DNA from: Aeromonas schubertii
Lineage (GTDB): Bacteria > Pseudomonadota > Gammaproteobacteria > Enterobacterales > Aeromonadaceae
NCBI RefSeq assembly: GCF_000820105.1
Contig: NZ_CDDB01000039.1
Span: forward strand, 62,001 to 126,000
Length of the DNA stretch: 64,000 nucleotides
Direction: 5' to 3'
The notes under the pieces were generated by a model. That model did no database searches, had not been told where the DNA came from, and saw only the letters and a list, made by a program, of their open reading frames with translations. Positions 9,496-17,700 of the stretch are shown in pieces (the first letter of the stretch is position 1; each line of letters opens with the position of its first letter). A program made the translations under genes and the position numbers.

Positions 9496-9786
9496 ATGAA
9501 ACGTATCGTGGCCCTGGTCGTCCTGGCCCTGGTGTTTGTCGTGGCCCTCGCCCTGGGCTCTCAAAATGGTCAGGTTGTTCAATTTAACTATCTGATTGCC
9601 CAAGGGGAATTCTCTCTTGCCTCCCTGCTTGGCCTCTTTTTCGGGATCGGTTTTGTGGCCGGTTGGGCCGTCTTCGCCATCTTGCTGCTGCGTCTTAAGA
9701 TCCAGAACCGAGCCCTCAACCGCAGCGTGCGTCGTCAATCCCGTGAGCTCGATGCCATGAAGGCGCCCGAGGCGGCCAAGGAATAA
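9496..9786 (+). CDS. lapA: lipopolysaccharide assembly protein A
   Basis: A 96-residue inner-membrane protein of the LapA (YciS, DUF1049) family. It has two hydrophobic segments (about residues 3-22 and 40-63) and a basic coiled-coil C-terminus. In E. coli it partners LapB in regulating LpxC turnover and LPS synthesis. The conserved LALGSQNGQVVQFNYLIAQGEFSLASLL stretch begins near residue 16. Two in-frame ATGs exist (9490, 9496); the second has GGGGA at better spacing and gives the usual MKR start. It is 9 bases upstream of lapB, so the pair is an operon. Confidence 0.93.
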   Translation: MKRIVALVVLALVFVVALALGSQNGQVVQFNYLIAQGEFSLASLLGLFFGIGFVAGWAVFAILLLRLKIQNRALNRSVRRQSRELDAMKAPEAAKE

Positions 9787-9795
9787 CGCCTCTCG

Positions 9796-10962
9796 ATGCT
9801 AGAGTTACTCTTCCTGCTGCTGCCTATCGCCGCCGGATATGGCTGGTACATGGGGCGCAGGAGTGTCCGCCAGGATACCCAGAAGCAGAGCAATCAATTC
9901 TCCCGCCAGTATGTGGCGGGCCTGAACTACATCCTGTCGGATCAGTCTGACAAGGCAGTCGATCTCTTCATTCAGCTACTCGAGGTGGATGATGAGACCA
10001 TAGAGACCCACCTCTCTCTCGGTAACCTGTTTCGTCAGCGTGGCGAGGTGGATCGGGCCATCAAGATCCACCAGAACCTCATTACTCGCCAACTTACCAT
10101 GGAGCAGCGTCAATTGGCTTTGCAGGAGTTGGCGCGTGACTTCCTGGCCGCCGGCCTGCTCGATCGGGCCGAGAAATTGTGGCTCGAGCTCACCGAGGAC
10201 AGCGACTTCGAAGAGACCGCTCTGGCCCAGTTGCAGCTTATCTATCAGCAATTGCGTGATTGGGAGAAGGCCATCGAGGTCAGTGAGCGGCTGCAGACAT
10301 TTCAGGGCAAGAAGCCGGCCCCCGCCATTGCTCACTACCATTGTGAGCTGGGGGACATGGCCCTGCGTGAGGGCGATCGCAAGTTGGCGCAGAGCCGCTT
10401 TCGCAAGGCACTCTCGGTGGAGCCGGCCTGTGTGCGGGCCTCCCTTGCCCTGGGATGGCTGGCGATGGGGGAGGGGGAGTTCGCCCAGGCCGTCCGCGAG
10501 TTTGAGCGGGTGCTCGAGCAGGATGTGGATTTTGCCAGTGAGGCCATCTCTCCCCTGTGTGAAAGCCTTGAGAAGAGCGAACAGGCTGAGCGGATCCCCG
10601 AGTTGTTGGCTCACGCCCAGGAGGCGCGGGCCGGTTTCTCCGTCACCCTGCGTCTGGCCGATTACGTCGAGCAGCACAACGGTCGCGAGGCGGCCTCCGA
10701 ATTGGTGCTGCGTCAGCTCAGACGAACCCCCTCCATGCGTGGCTTCTATCACCTGATGGAGCTTCAGCTGCGCGGTGCCGAGGAGGGACAGGCCAAGGAG
10801 AGCCTCGCCATGCTCAAGAGCCTGGTGGGGGAGCAGATCAAGATAAAGGCGACCCACAAGTGTCGCCAGTGTGGCTTTGCCAGCCACTCCCTCTTCTGGC
10901 AGTGCCCGTCGTGCCGCCAGTGGGGCACCATCAAACCGGTCCGGGGTCTGGACGGGGAATAA
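9796..10962 (+). CDS. lapB: lipopolysaccharide assembly protein B
   Basis: A 388-residue protein with one N-terminal membrane anchor (residues 1-17), a series of TPR repeats (about residues 35-330) and a rubredoxin-like metal site formed by C356, C359, C370 and C373. In E. coli, LapB (YciM) is an essential adaptor that presents LpxC to the FtsH protease and so limits LPS production. Length and architecture match the E. coli protein (389 residues). The gene follows lapA closely and precedes pyrF by 31 bases, the usual gammaproteobacterial order. Confidence 0.96.
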   Translation: MLELLFLLLPIAAGYGWYMGRRSVRQDTQKQSNQFSRQYVAGLNYILSDQSDKAVDLFIQLLEVDDETIETHLSLGNLFRQRGEVDRAIKIHQNLITRQLTMEQRQLALQELARDFLAAGLLDRAEKLWLELTEDSDFEETALAQLQLIYQQLRDWEKAIEVSERLQTFQGKKPAPAIAHYHCELGDMALREGDRKLAQSRFRKALSVEPACVRASLALGWLAMGEGEFAQAVREFERVLEQDVDFASEAISPLCESLEKSEQAERIPELLAHAQEARAGFSVTLRLADYVEQHNGREAASELVLRQLRRTPSMRGFYHLMELQLRGAEEGQAKESLAMLKSLVGEQIKIKATHKCRQCGFASHSLFWQCPSCRQWGTIKPVRGLDGE

Positions 10963-10993
10963 CGTTAATCAAGCTAACAAGACAGGAAGAGAC

Positions 10994-11689
10994 ATGAGCG
11001 AGCCCAAAGTAGTGGTGGCGCTGGATTTTGCGCGCGAAGAAGAGGCCCTGGCCCTGGTTGATCAACTCAGCCCGTCGGCATGCCGCCTCAAGGTGGGCAA
11101 GGAGATGTTTACTCTGTTTGGCCCCCAGTTTGTTCGCCAACTGGTCGCCAGAGGCTTCGATGTGTTTCTGGATCTGAAGTTCCACGACATCCCCAATACG
11201 GTGGCAAAGGCCGTGGCAGCCAGTGCCGAACTGGGTGTCTGGATGGTCAATGTGCATGCCAGTGGTGGACGTCGCATGATGGAAGCGGCCAAGGCAGCCC
11301 TGGCTCCCTATGGGGAGAAGGCCCCGCTGCTCATCGCGGTGACTGTATTGACCAGTATGGAGCAGAGCGATCTCAATGAATTGGGCGTTCGGCTCACCCC
11401 TGCCGAGCAGGTGTTGCACCTGGCCCGTCTGACCAAGGCGGCCGGCCTGGATGGCGTGGTCTGCTCGGCCCAGGAGGCCAGCTTGCTCAAGGCCGAGTGT
11501 GGTGCCGACTTCAAACTGGTGACTCCGGGAATTCGTCCCGCAGGCAGCGAGCAGGGGGATCAGCGCCGCATCATGACGCCAGCACAGGCGGTGGCAGCGG
11601 GGGCCGACTATCTGGTGGTGGGACGTCCCATCACTCAGGCCGACACCCCTGCCAGTGTGTTGCAGGCGATCAACGCCGAGCTCGGCTGA
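10994..11689 (+). CDS. pyrF: orotidine 5'-phosphate decarboxylase
   Basis: Catalyses the last step of UMP synthesis, decarboxylating OMP. The 231-residue TIM-barrel protein shows the [11 protein letters not shown] active-site motif (D60, K62, D65) and the phosphate-binding TPGIRP and VGRPIT motifs. The frame is open from 10871, but the ATG at 10994 is preceded by AGGAAGAG and gives the family N-terminus [12 protein letters not shown]. It probably shares the lapAB transcript. Its last 20 bases overlap the end of the convergent rhombosortase gene. Confidence 0.96.
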   Translation: MSEPKVVVALDFAREEEALALVDQLSPSACRLKVGKEMFTLFGPQFVRQLVARGFDVFLDLKFHDIPNTVAKAVAASAELGVWMVNVHASGGRRMMEAAKAALAPYGEKAPLLIAVTVLTSMEQSDLNELGVRLTPAEQVLHLARLTKAAGLDGVVCSAQEASLLKAECGADFKLVTPGIRPAGSEQGDQRRIMTPAQAVAAGADYLVVGRPITQADTPASVLQAINAELG

Positions 11690-12230
11690 GAAGGCCCAGC
11701 AAGAGACCGGCCATTGCGCCAATAAGATGAGACTCTACGTGGACCCGGGCGCCGATCAGTGCGGCACTCGGGCCACCCGAGCCTCCACCCTGCCAGTCGA
11801 TGTAGAGCTTTAGCAGCAAGCCAATCAGCAGCAGGCTGGCGCTGCGACGACGCCCCAGCTCTTGTACTACCCCCCAGGCAAAGAGGCCGTGGAGGGCTCC
11901 CGAGAGCCCCATGTACCATTGGGTCTGAGGGCACCAGAGCCAGATCCCCAGGGTGACCCCGAGGGCACAGAGTCCCAATACGGTGAGCAGGCACCTTGAG
12001 TTCAACTCGTCATGAAAAATCTGCGCCAGGAGCCAGAGTCCGAGCAGGTTGAGCGACAGATGCCAGCCATTGGTGTGAACGAGGTTGCCTGTTATGATGC
12101 GCCACCACTGCCCATGGGCGATGGCCTCACGCTGAAACGAGAGGGCATCGCTTGGTACGCTCAGCCAGAGCAGCAGCAATAACAGCGAGAGCCCGGCAGC
12201 TGCCGGCCATCCGGAAATCTTTGTGAACAC
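11670..12230 (-). CDS. rhombosortase (GlyGly-CTERM-processing rhomboid protease)
   Basis: A small rhomboid-family intramembrane serine protease (about 186 residues) with six or so hydrophobic segments. The catalytic Ser lies in GLSGALHG (about residue 110) and the His in [10 protein letters not shown] (about residue 168), the pattern of rhombosortases that cleave the C-terminal GlyGly-CTERM anchor of surface and type II-secreted proteins in Vibrio, Shewanella and relatives. Its genetic partners are the GlyGly-CTERM proteins, none of which I see in this window. The start is uncertain: in-frame GTG codons at 12254, 12242 and 12230; the last has GGGA upstream. Every choice overlaps the divergent DTW gene head-to-head. 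Confidence 0.8.
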   Translation of the reverse strand: MFTKISGWPAAAGLSLLLLLLWLSVPSDALSFQREAIAHGQWWRIITGNLVHTNGWHLSLNLLGLWLLAQIFHDELNSRCLLTVLGLCALGVTLGIWLWCPQTQWYMGLSGALHGLFAWGVVQELGRRRSASLLLIGLLLKLYIDWQGGGSGGPSAALIGARVHVESHLIGAMAGLLLGLLSRARR

Positions 12231-12828
12231 GAGTGATCCCACATCAACCCACACCAGCCGCTACTGTACTCATTGTGGCCGCGCACTCAAGGCCTGTCTG
12301 TGTGCCACGTTGCCCCGTATCGCCAACCCGACACCATTAATGGTGTTGCAGCACCCCAAGGAGCATCTGCATCCCAAGGGGACGGCCCATCTGTTGGCCG
12401 GGGCTCTGGAGCTGGCTGAGCTGAGGGTGGGCAGTCAGTGGCAGGAGGATGAGGCGGTGCAGCAGTTTGTCAGCCATCCCCCTTGCTACCTGCTGTGGCC
12501 CGGTGAGGGGGCGCTCACCCTCGACGAGTTGCCACGGGAGAGGGGGGCGCGCTTTGTGCTCCTCGATGGCACCTGGCGCAAGTGCTATCGCATGCTGATG
12601 GAAAATCCGGCCCTGGCGGCGTTGCCCCGGGTGGCATTGACGCCACGCAGTGGCCACTATCATATTCGCAAGGCACCCTTCTCCGGTGCCTTGTCGACCC
12701 TGGAGGCGGGGTATCACCTCTTGTGCGAATGGGAGCAAGAGCCCGGGCGTTACGCCCCCCTGTGGGACCTGTTCGTTCGTTTCAACCAGCAATGGCTTAC
12801 CTTTAGCCAAGTCAACCGAGGAGCGTGA
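12223..12828 (+). CDS. DTW-domain protein, probable tRNA-uridine aminocarboxypropyltransferase
   Basis: A 201-residue DTW-domain protein. The family (E. coli TapT/YfiP, human DTWD1/2) transfers the 3-amino-3-carboxypropyl group of SAM to uridine in tRNA. Visible are the zinc-like Cys cluster C15, C18, C25, C27 ([13 protein letters not shown]), the DGTW motif at residues 115-118, and the later HYHIRKAP segment. It is shorter than E. coli TapT and may belong to a different DTW branch, so the target uridine is uncertain. A GTG start at 12223 is the only start upstream of the Cys cluster. It ends one base before queC, which implies a shared tRNA-modification operon. Confidence 0.85.
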   Translation: MNTSDPTSTHTSRYCTHCGRALKACLCATLPRIANPTPLMVLQHPKEHLHPKGTAHLLAGALELAELRVGSQWQEDEAVQQFVSHPPCYLLWPGEGALTLDELPRERGARFVLLDGTWRKCYRMLMENPALAALPRVALTPRSGHYHIRKAPFSGALSTLEAGYHLLCEWEQEPGRYAPLWDLFVRFNQQWLTFSQVNRGA

Positions 12829-12829
12829 C

Positions 12830-13525
12830 ATGAGTATCGCCGTGGTCGTATTCAGCGGAGGCCAGGACAGCACGACCTGTCTGGTACAGGCCCTGCAGCA
12901 TTATGATGAGGTCCATGCCATCACCTTTGACTATGGCCAGCGTCATGTCGCCGAGATCGAGGTGGCCAGAGCACTGGCCGAGCGCCTGGGGGTGAAGGCC
13001 CACAAGGTGATGGATGTTTCCCTGCTCGGTGAACTGGCCCTCTCGTCCCTGACTCGCGATGAGATCCCGGTCAGCCGTGAGCTGCAAGAGAACGGCTTGC
13101 CCAACACCTTTGTGCCGGGTCGCAACATACTGTTTCTCACCCTGGCGGCCATCTATGCCTATCAGGTGGGAGCCGAGGCGGTCATTACCGGCGTCTGCGA
13201 GACCGATTTTTCCGGCTATCCCGATTGCCGGGACGAGTTTGTCCAGGCACTCAACCGGGCCGTGGTGCTGGGGATGGACAGGCCGGTTCGCTTTGAGACA
13301 CCACTTATGTGGCTCGACAAGGCCGAGACCTGGGCACTGGCCGACCGTTGTGGCCACCTTGACACTGTGCGTCACCACACCCTGACCTGCTATAACGGCA
13401 TTCAGGGGGATGGTTGCGGTGAGTGTCCCGCCTGCCTGCTGCGCGCTCGTGGCCTGCAAGAGTACCTTGAGCAGGGTGAGGCCGTGCGTGCCCGCCTCGC
13501 CACCAAGCTGGCGCCGGCATCGTAA
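12830..13525 (+). CDS. queC: 7-cyano-7-deazaguanine synthase
   Basis: Converts 7-carboxy-7-deazaguanine to preQ0 with ATP and ammonia, in queuosine synthesis. The 231-residue length equals E. coli QueC. The PP-loop FSGGQDST occupies residues 8-15, and the zinc ligands are C187, C196, C199 and C202 near the C-terminus. The open frame extends further upstream, but ATG 12830 follows GAGGAGCGTGAC and gives the family N-terminus. It is one base after the DTW gene stop and 32 bases before queE. Confidence 0.97.
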   Translation: MSIAVVVFSGGQDSTTCLVQALQHYDEVHAITFDYGQRHVAEIEVARALAERLGVKAHKVMDVSLLGELALSSLTRDEIPVSRELQENGLPNTFVPGRNILFLTLAAIYAYQVGAEAVITGVCETDFSGYPDCRDEFVQALNRAVVLGMDRPVRFETPLMWLDKAETWALADRCGHLDTVRHHTLTCYNGIQGDGCGECPACLLRARGLQEYLEQGEAVRARLATKLAPAS

Positions 13526-13557
13526 GTCGGCCCTTTCACCGAATTAGACAGAATGTG

Positions 13558-14232
13558 ATGATTCACTACCCGATCAACGAAATTTTCCAAACCATCCAGG
13601 GGGAGGGGGTCTATACCGGCCTTCCCGCTATCTTCGTACGCCTGCAAGGCTGCCCGGTGGGCTGCCCCTGGTGCGACACCCGCCATACCTGGGTGGTCGA
13701 CCCCGAGCGTCAGGTGCCGAGCCGCCAGGTGCTGGATCGCTCCAACGAGTCCGATGCCTGGAGCGCCATGAGTGCAGCCGAGATCCGCGAGAGCTTCCAG
13801 CGCCTCGATTACACGGCTCGCCACGTGGTGATCACGGGGGGTGAACCCTGTCTCTATGACCTGCGCGAGCTCTCGGTACTCTTGTTGGCCGAAGGATTTA
13901 CGGTGCAGGTCGAGACCAGTGGTACCCATGAGATCCAGGTGCATGACGAGGCCTGGGTCACCGTCTCTCCCAAACTGGGGATGAAGGGGGGGCTGGAGGT
14001 ATTACCGCAGGCCCTCGCCCGTGCCAATGAGATTAAGCACCCGGTGGCGACCGAGCATCATATCGAGGAGCTCGACGCCCTGCTTCACTTTGCGACCCTG
14101 CGCCCCGATGTGCAGATAGGATTACAGCCCATTAGTCAGAAGAAGCATGCGACCGAATTGGCCATGAGGGTGTGTATCGAGCGTCACTGGCGGCTCTCAA
14201 TACAGACTCATAAATATCTGGATATCGATTGA
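13558..14232 (+). CDS. queE: 7-carboxy-7-deazaguanine synthase
   Basis: Radical SAM enzyme that rearranges 6-carboxytetrahydropterin to 7-carboxy-7-deazaguanine. The 224-residue protein has the 4Fe-4S cluster motif CX3CX2C at C32, C36 and C39 (GCPVGCPWCD), the TGGEP SAM motif and the substrate-binding EIQGEG-like IQGEGVYTG region near residue 13. It closely resembles E. coli QueE, including the C-terminal RLSIQTHKYLDI. A GTG lies directly before the ATG at 13558; the ATG is chosen because it gives the standard N-terminus. The stop overlaps the next start as TGATG, so translation is coupled. Confidence 0.96.
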   Translation: MIHYPINEIFQTIQGEGVYTGLPAIFVRLQGCPVGCPWCDTRHTWVVDPERQVPSRQVLDRSNESDAWSAMSAAEIRESFQRLDYTARHVVITGGEPCLYDLRELSVLLLAEGFTVQVETSGTHEIQVHDEAWVTVSPKLGMKGGLEVLPQALARANEIKHPVATEHHIEELDALLHFATLRPDVQIGLQPISQKKHATELAMRVCIERHWRLSIQTHKYLDID

Positions 14233-14459
14233 TGACCCATCCCGATCCAGAAGTGTTGCTTCATTTGAATATGAACATGCCTTATGGGAAATATCAGGGA
14301 CGGCGCCTTATCGACCTGCCCGAGCCCTATCTGGTGTGGATGGCCAGAGAGGGGTTCCCGGCCGGGAAATTGGGCAGTGCACTGGCCTTGGCCCACGAGA
14401 TCAAGGTCAATGGTTTGGAATCTGTGGTATTACCACTACTCAACGGGACACAGGGATGA
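14232..14459 (+). CDS. DUF3820 family small protein
   Basis: A 75-residue cytoplasmic protein of the DUF3820 family, recognised by the MPYGKYQGRRLIDLPEPYL segment (from residue 17) and the following WMAREGFPAGKLG. The same module occurs at the C-terminus of some exonuclease-domain proteins; some databases label the family a putative quorum-sensing-regulated virulence factor. I know of no established biochemical function. It starts inside the queE stop codon and its own stop overlaps the next start (ATGA), so it is translationally coupled on both sides to metabolic genes. Confidence 0.82.
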   Translation: MTHPDPEVLLHLNMNMPYGKYQGRRLIDLPEPYLVWMAREGFPAGKLGSALALAHEIKVNGLESVVLPLLNGTQG

Positions 14460-15019
14460 GGATATATACCAGACAGGGTGATGGAGGAATGACCAGGCTG
14501 GCCGATGGGACCGTATCTGCCAAGACCCATATGAGGGTTGAATGTTATGGTCTTGTCGACGAGCTCAATTCTCATATTGGTTTGTTGATTGCACTATTAC
14601 CCGACGAGGCTCTCCATATGCAGTCCACGCTGCAGTTGTTACAGCATGAGCTGTTCGATCTGGGGGCTGAGTTGGCGCTTCCCGGCTCGGCACAAAATAA
14701 GGATGTGTGGCGAGTCACTCATGAATGGACCTTTCGTCTCGAGCAGGAGATGGATCGGATGAGTCAGGATTTGTCACCACTGACGCAATTTATTCTGCCC
14801 GGTGGCTCACTGGTGGCTGCCCAGGCCCATGTGGTGAGAACCCTGACGCGGCGCTGCGAGCGGCAAGTGGTGATGCTGGGTGAGCATGAGCGGCTCAACC
14901 CCGCTCTGCTTCCCTACCTTAACCGTCTGAGTGACTGGTTCTTTGTCCTGGCCAGGTGGTTGATCAGGTGCGAGGGGCTCAGGGAAGTCATTTGGCAAAA
15001 AGAGAGTGAGCGCAAATAA
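14456..15019 (+). CDS. PduO-type cob(I)alamin adenosyltransferase
   Basis: Transfers the adenosyl group of ATP to cob(I)alamin, giving coenzyme B12. The 187-residue protein belongs to the PduO family: N-terminal RIYTRQGDGGMTRLADG, then CYGLVDELNSHIG, and the C-terminal RRCERQV...LNRLSDWFFVLAR region that forms the ATP and cobalamin site. Start ATG 14456 overlaps the DUF3820 stop by four bases. Its placement at the end of a queuosine cluster is unusual; the epoxyqueuosine reductase QueG uses a cobalamin cofactor, which may explain the link (inference). A terminator follows immediately. Confidence 0.9.
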   Translation: MRIYTRQGDGGMTRLADGTVSAKTHMRVECYGLVDELNSHIGLLIALLPDEALHMQSTLQLLQHELFDLGAELALPGSAQNKDVWRVTHEWTFRLEQEMDRMSQDLSPLTQFILPGGSLVAAQAHVVRTLTRRCERQVVMLGEHERLNPALLPYLNRLSDWFFVLARWLIRCEGLREVIWQKESERK

Positions 15020-15047
15020 AAAAAACCTCGCCATGGGCGAGGTTTTT
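15015..15047. terminator. bidirectional terminator between adenosyltransferase gene and hns
   Basis: The stem AAACCTCGCC/GGCGAGGTTT (15021-15030 with 15034-15043) has T residues on the plus side and an A run (15015-15023) that becomes T on the minus side. It serves both convergent genes. Confidence 0.92.
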
Positions 15048-15064
15048 TATTGGGCGATGTCACG

Positions 15065-15469
15065 TTAGATGGCGAAATCTTCCAGGGCCTTGCCCTCTTC
15101 CAGCGCCTTGGCAATCACGGCAGGGGTACGGCCCTGACCGGTCCAGGTTTTTTCTACGCCATTATCCATATAGCGGTATTTGGCAGGACGCGGAGCACGC
15201 TTGGCGCCTTTCTTCTTGCTTTCGCTAACAACCGGGCTACCGACCAGTTCGGTCGGGTCGATACCGGCTTCTTTGAGCATTTCGCTAAATTCTTGCAGTT
15301 TACGCTGATGCTCGGCCTGAGCAGCCTGGCTGGCTGCGGCTTCTTGCTGACGCTCGTCAACGATAGATTGCAGCTTTTCCAGACCTTCAACCAGTTGTTC
15401 CATGGTCATCTCACGGCACGCAGCACGCAGGCTGCGGATATTCAGCAGTACTTTCAAAAATTCGTTCAT
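15065..15469 (-). CDS. hns: H-NS family nucleoid-structuring protein
   Basis: A 134-residue H-NS protein. The N-terminal dimerisation coiled coil covers about residues 1-65, a basic linker about 75-95, and the C-terminal DNA-binding domain carries the TWTGQGRTPAVI core with the QGR AT-hook-like motif that reads A+T-rich minor groove. It silences A+T-rich genes and compacts DNA. The C-terminus closely follows E. coli H-NS. Upstream lies an A+T-rich stretch (about 15490-15620), plausible for autoregulation. It is monocistronic. Confidence 0.95.
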   Translation of the reverse strand: MNEFLKVLLNIRSLRAACREMTMEQLVEGLEKLQSIVDERQQEAAASQAAQAEHQRKLQEFSEMLKEAGIDPTELVGSPVVSESKKKGAKRAPRPAKYRYMDNGVEKTWTGQGRTPAVIAKALEEGKALEDFAI

Positions 15470-15731
15470 AAGGACACCACTCGAGCAGTTATTGATTTTT
15501 ACACAGATGAAGTGTAGCTATTTCGTCGCAATTTAAACAGGGAATATGAGCAAGTCAAGTCGGAGATAATTATTAATTAATATTTCCTGACGTAAACCCA
15601 TTTATTTACTTTCACGCTATTCCCGTTTGGGGGGGCAAGCGGGAGAAATCGGTCATCATGAGGGAAGGGTAAGATGTTTCTGCTGCACTTTGCGATAGAG
15701 TGTGGTTCATATGAGTAGTCATTCATAAAAC
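15470..15731. other. A+T-rich spacer upstream of hns
   Basis: No gene is seen here. The stretch near 15560-15620 (AATTATTAATTAATATT region) is far more A+T-rich than its surroundings and probably contains the divergent hns promoter and H-NS binding sites. This is inference from composition only. Confidence 0.5.
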
Positions 15732-15759
15732 TTGCGATTAATCTCTCGATTGATAAAAT
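15732..15759 (+). promoter_or_regulatory. candidate sigma-70 promoter for lysine riboswitch/lysW transcript
   Basis: TTGCGA (15732-15737), a 16-base spacer and TAAAAT (15754-15759). Transcription would start near 15766, just before the riboswitch aptamer. Confidence 0.65.
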
Positions 15760-15776
15760 GCATCGCGAATACCTTT

Positions 15777-15940
15777 AAGTAGAGGCGCGCTGCCTATGAG
15801 TAACCGAGCGGAGGGTGATGCCTGTGATGCTCGAGGAAAGGAGTCAGCGCCGAAGTGGCCAGGCCATCATACCGGGCTGCTGGTTCTGCATCGAAGAGGT
15901 GCAGGACTGCCATAGTCATCCACTATGGAGCGCTACCTGA
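15777..15940 (+). ncRNA. lysine riboswitch (L-box)
   Basis: The sequence carries the L-box landmarks in order: AGAGGCGCGCTGCC, AGTAACCGAG, GGAGGGTGATGCCTGTGA, GAGGAAAGGAGTCAGCGCCGAAG, a GCTGGTTCTGCATCG arm whose GTGCAGGAC partner follows, and the closing GGAGCGCTACC that pairs with GTAGAGGCGC. Layout closely parallels the E. coli lysC and Bacillus lysC elements. It lies about 90 bases before the NhaC-family gene, marking that gene as lysine-responsive. A six-frame reading of this region gives only a spurious short frame. Confidence 0.93.
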
Positions 15941-15963
15941 AGGGTGAGGAGTATGTCCGCCCC

Positions 15964-16003
15964 CGGTGGATCTTGTTTCTTTATCCTCTCGGTAGATCTC
16001 CAC
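15964..16003 (+). promoter_or_regulatory. hairpin in riboswitch expression platform
   Basis: GGTGGATCT (from 15964) can pair with AGATCTCCACC (ending 16003) with a 2-base bulge. No T tract follows, so I expect translational rather than termination control; this is not certain. Confidence 0.45.
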
Positions 16004-16030
16004 CTGAGTCTGTTGTAGGTGCAAGAGATC

Positions 16031-17605
16031 ATGGAAATCACCCATTACGCCACGTCGGCATTGTCACTCGCCCCCCCCCTGATTGCGGTTATTCTGGCAA
16101 TCTGGACCCGTAAGGTTCTGCTCTCCCTCGGAATGGGCATTCTCGCCGGCAGCATTCTGGTGAGCGGTTTTTCTCCGCTCGGTACTGCCGAATACATTGG
16201 CGATGTCGCCAAAGGCATCTTCTGGGCCGACGGTGCCGTTAACAGCTGGAACGTCAATATTCTCCTCTTTTTGTTGCTGCTCGGCGGCATCATCAGCCTG
16301 ATGACCGTTTCCGGCGCGACCCGTGCGTTTGCCGACTGGGCCGCGACCCGTATCAAGAGCCGCCGCGGCGCCAAGATACTGACCGGTTGCCTGGTCTTCC
16401 TCTTCTTCATTGACGATTACTTCCACAGCCTCTCGGTGGGCTCGGTCTGCCGTCCGGTGACCGATCGTTTCCAGATCTCCCGTGCCAAGCTCGCCTACCT
16501 GCTCGACTCGACTGCCGCACCGGTCTGCGTGCTGATGCCCATCTCCTCCTGGGGGGCCTACATCATCGCCATCATAGGTGGCATCCTGGCGGCCCACGGT
16601 CTGACCGACCAGACCCCCATCTCGGCCTTTATCCAGATGATCCCGATGAACCTCTACGCCGTCTTTACTCTGGCGATGGTACTGGTCGTGATCTTCTATC
16701 AGCTCGACATCGGCGCCATGCGTCAGCATGAGGAGTGGGCGGCCGAAGGCAAGCTGTGGGACGAGAGCAAGGGGGCGCCGGCCGGTGCCAGCGGCGAACT
16801 CTCCAGCTCCGACAAGGGGCGGGTACTGGATCTGGTGCTGCCGATCCTGACCCTGACCCTCTCCACCGTCTACTTTATGGTGGCCTCCGGCGCCGCAGCC
16901 CTGGCCGAGAAGGGCACCCCCTTCACGCTGCTCGGTGCCTTTGAAAACACCGACGTGGGAGCCTCTCTGGTGAATGGTGGTCTCTGTGGTCTGGCCGTGG
17001 CCATCCTGCTCTCCCTGCGCCTTGGACTGGGTCTCAAGAACTGGATGCTGGCCGCCAAGCACGGTGTAATGGCCATGCTGCCGGCTATTTATATCCTCAT
17101 CTTCGCCTGGGGGATCGGTGCCGTTATTCGCGAGGTCGAGACCGGCAAGTACCTGGCATCCCTGGCCCAGAGCGGTCTGCCCATCGCCTTGCTGCCGGCA
17201 GTCTTGTTCGTGCTCTCCGGCGCCATGGCCTTCTCCACCGGCACCAGCTGGGGTACCTTTGGCATCATGTTGCCGCTTGCCGGCGACATGGCTGCCGCCA
17301 GCGACATCACCATGCTGTTACCCATGCTCTCGGCCGTGCTGGCCGGTGCCGTGTTTGGCGATCACTGCTCGCCCATCTCGGACACCACCATCCTCTCCTC
17401 CACCGGAGCCGGTTGCCATCATATCGATCACGTGGTGACCCAGTTGCCTTATGCCCTCACCATCGCCTTCGGTGCCGTGCTCGGTTACCTGGCCCTCGGT
17501 CTGATGCACTCGGTGCTGGCCGGTGTCGTGGTCAGCGGGATCTGGTTTATGGCATCGAGCCTCTTCTTTATTCGCCGTAACCAACCTGTTCTGGCCAATG
17601 CCTGA
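16031..17605 (+). CDS. NhaC-family transporter, probable lysine transporter LysW
   Basis: A 524-residue membrane protein of the NhaC Na+/H+ antiporter family (COG1757) with about 11-12 hydrophobic helices. Conserved features are FFIDDYFHSLSVGSVCRPVTD near residue 130, the SSWGAYI segment, and the late FSTGTSWGTFGIMLPLAGDM and FGDHCSPISDTTILSSTGA signatures. The lysine riboswitch in front argues that the substrate is lysine, as comparative genomics proposed for lysW genes of Vibrio and Shewanella relatives; without that context it would be called a generic antiporter. ATG 16031 is chosen; a GTG at 16019 is in frame. No strong Shine-Dalgarno is visible, which fits riboswitch-controlled initiation. 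Confidence 0.85.
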   Translation: MEITHYATSALSLAPPLIAVILAIWTRKVLLSLGMGILAGSILVSGFSPLGTAEYIGDVAKGIFWADGAVNSWNVNILLFLLLLGGIISLMTVSGATRAFADWAATRIKSRRGAKILTGCLVFLFFIDDYFHSLSVGSVCRPVTDRFQISRAKLAYLLDSTAAPVCVLMPISSWGAYIIAIIGGILAAHGLTDQTPISAFIQMIPMNLYAVFTLAMVLVVIFYQLDIGAMRQHEEWAAEGKLWDESKGAPAGASGELSSSDKGRVLDLVLPILTLTLSTVYFMVASGAAALAEKGTPFTLLGAFENTDVGASLVNGGLCGLAVAILLSLRLGLGLKNWMLAAKHGVMAMLPAIYILIFAWGIGAVIREVETGKYLASLAQSGLPIALLPAVLFVLSGAMAFSTGTSWGTFGIMLPLAGDMAAASDITMLLPMLSAVLAGAVFGDHCSPISDTTILSSTGAGCHHIDHVVTQLPYALTIAFGAVLGYLALGLMHSVLAGVVVSGIWFMASSLFFIRRNQPVLANA

Positions 17606-17625
17606 GCAAACGGCGATCTCACCAT

Positions 17626-17647
17626 GCGGGGGCCTTAGGGCCCCCGC
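17626..17647 (+). terminator. terminator after NhaC-family gene
   Basis: A 9-bp perfect GC stem GCGGGGGCC/GGCCCCCGC with a TTAG loop, followed by the weak tail TGGTTTA. Confidence 0.75.
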
Positions 17648-17700
17648 TGGTTTATGGTAGTATTCGCCCCAGTTAAAAAGACCCTTCGGAATGCGTGCCC

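Noticed and set aside
11670-11689. Possible frameshift at the pyrF/rhombosortase junction
   Set aside because: Both proteins end with normal family C-termini; the 20-base overlap of convergent stops is simple overlap.
15925-16113. 62-codon frame inside the lysine riboswitch
   Set aside because: The region is explained by the structured RNA; the frame overlaps the real transporter gene out of frame.
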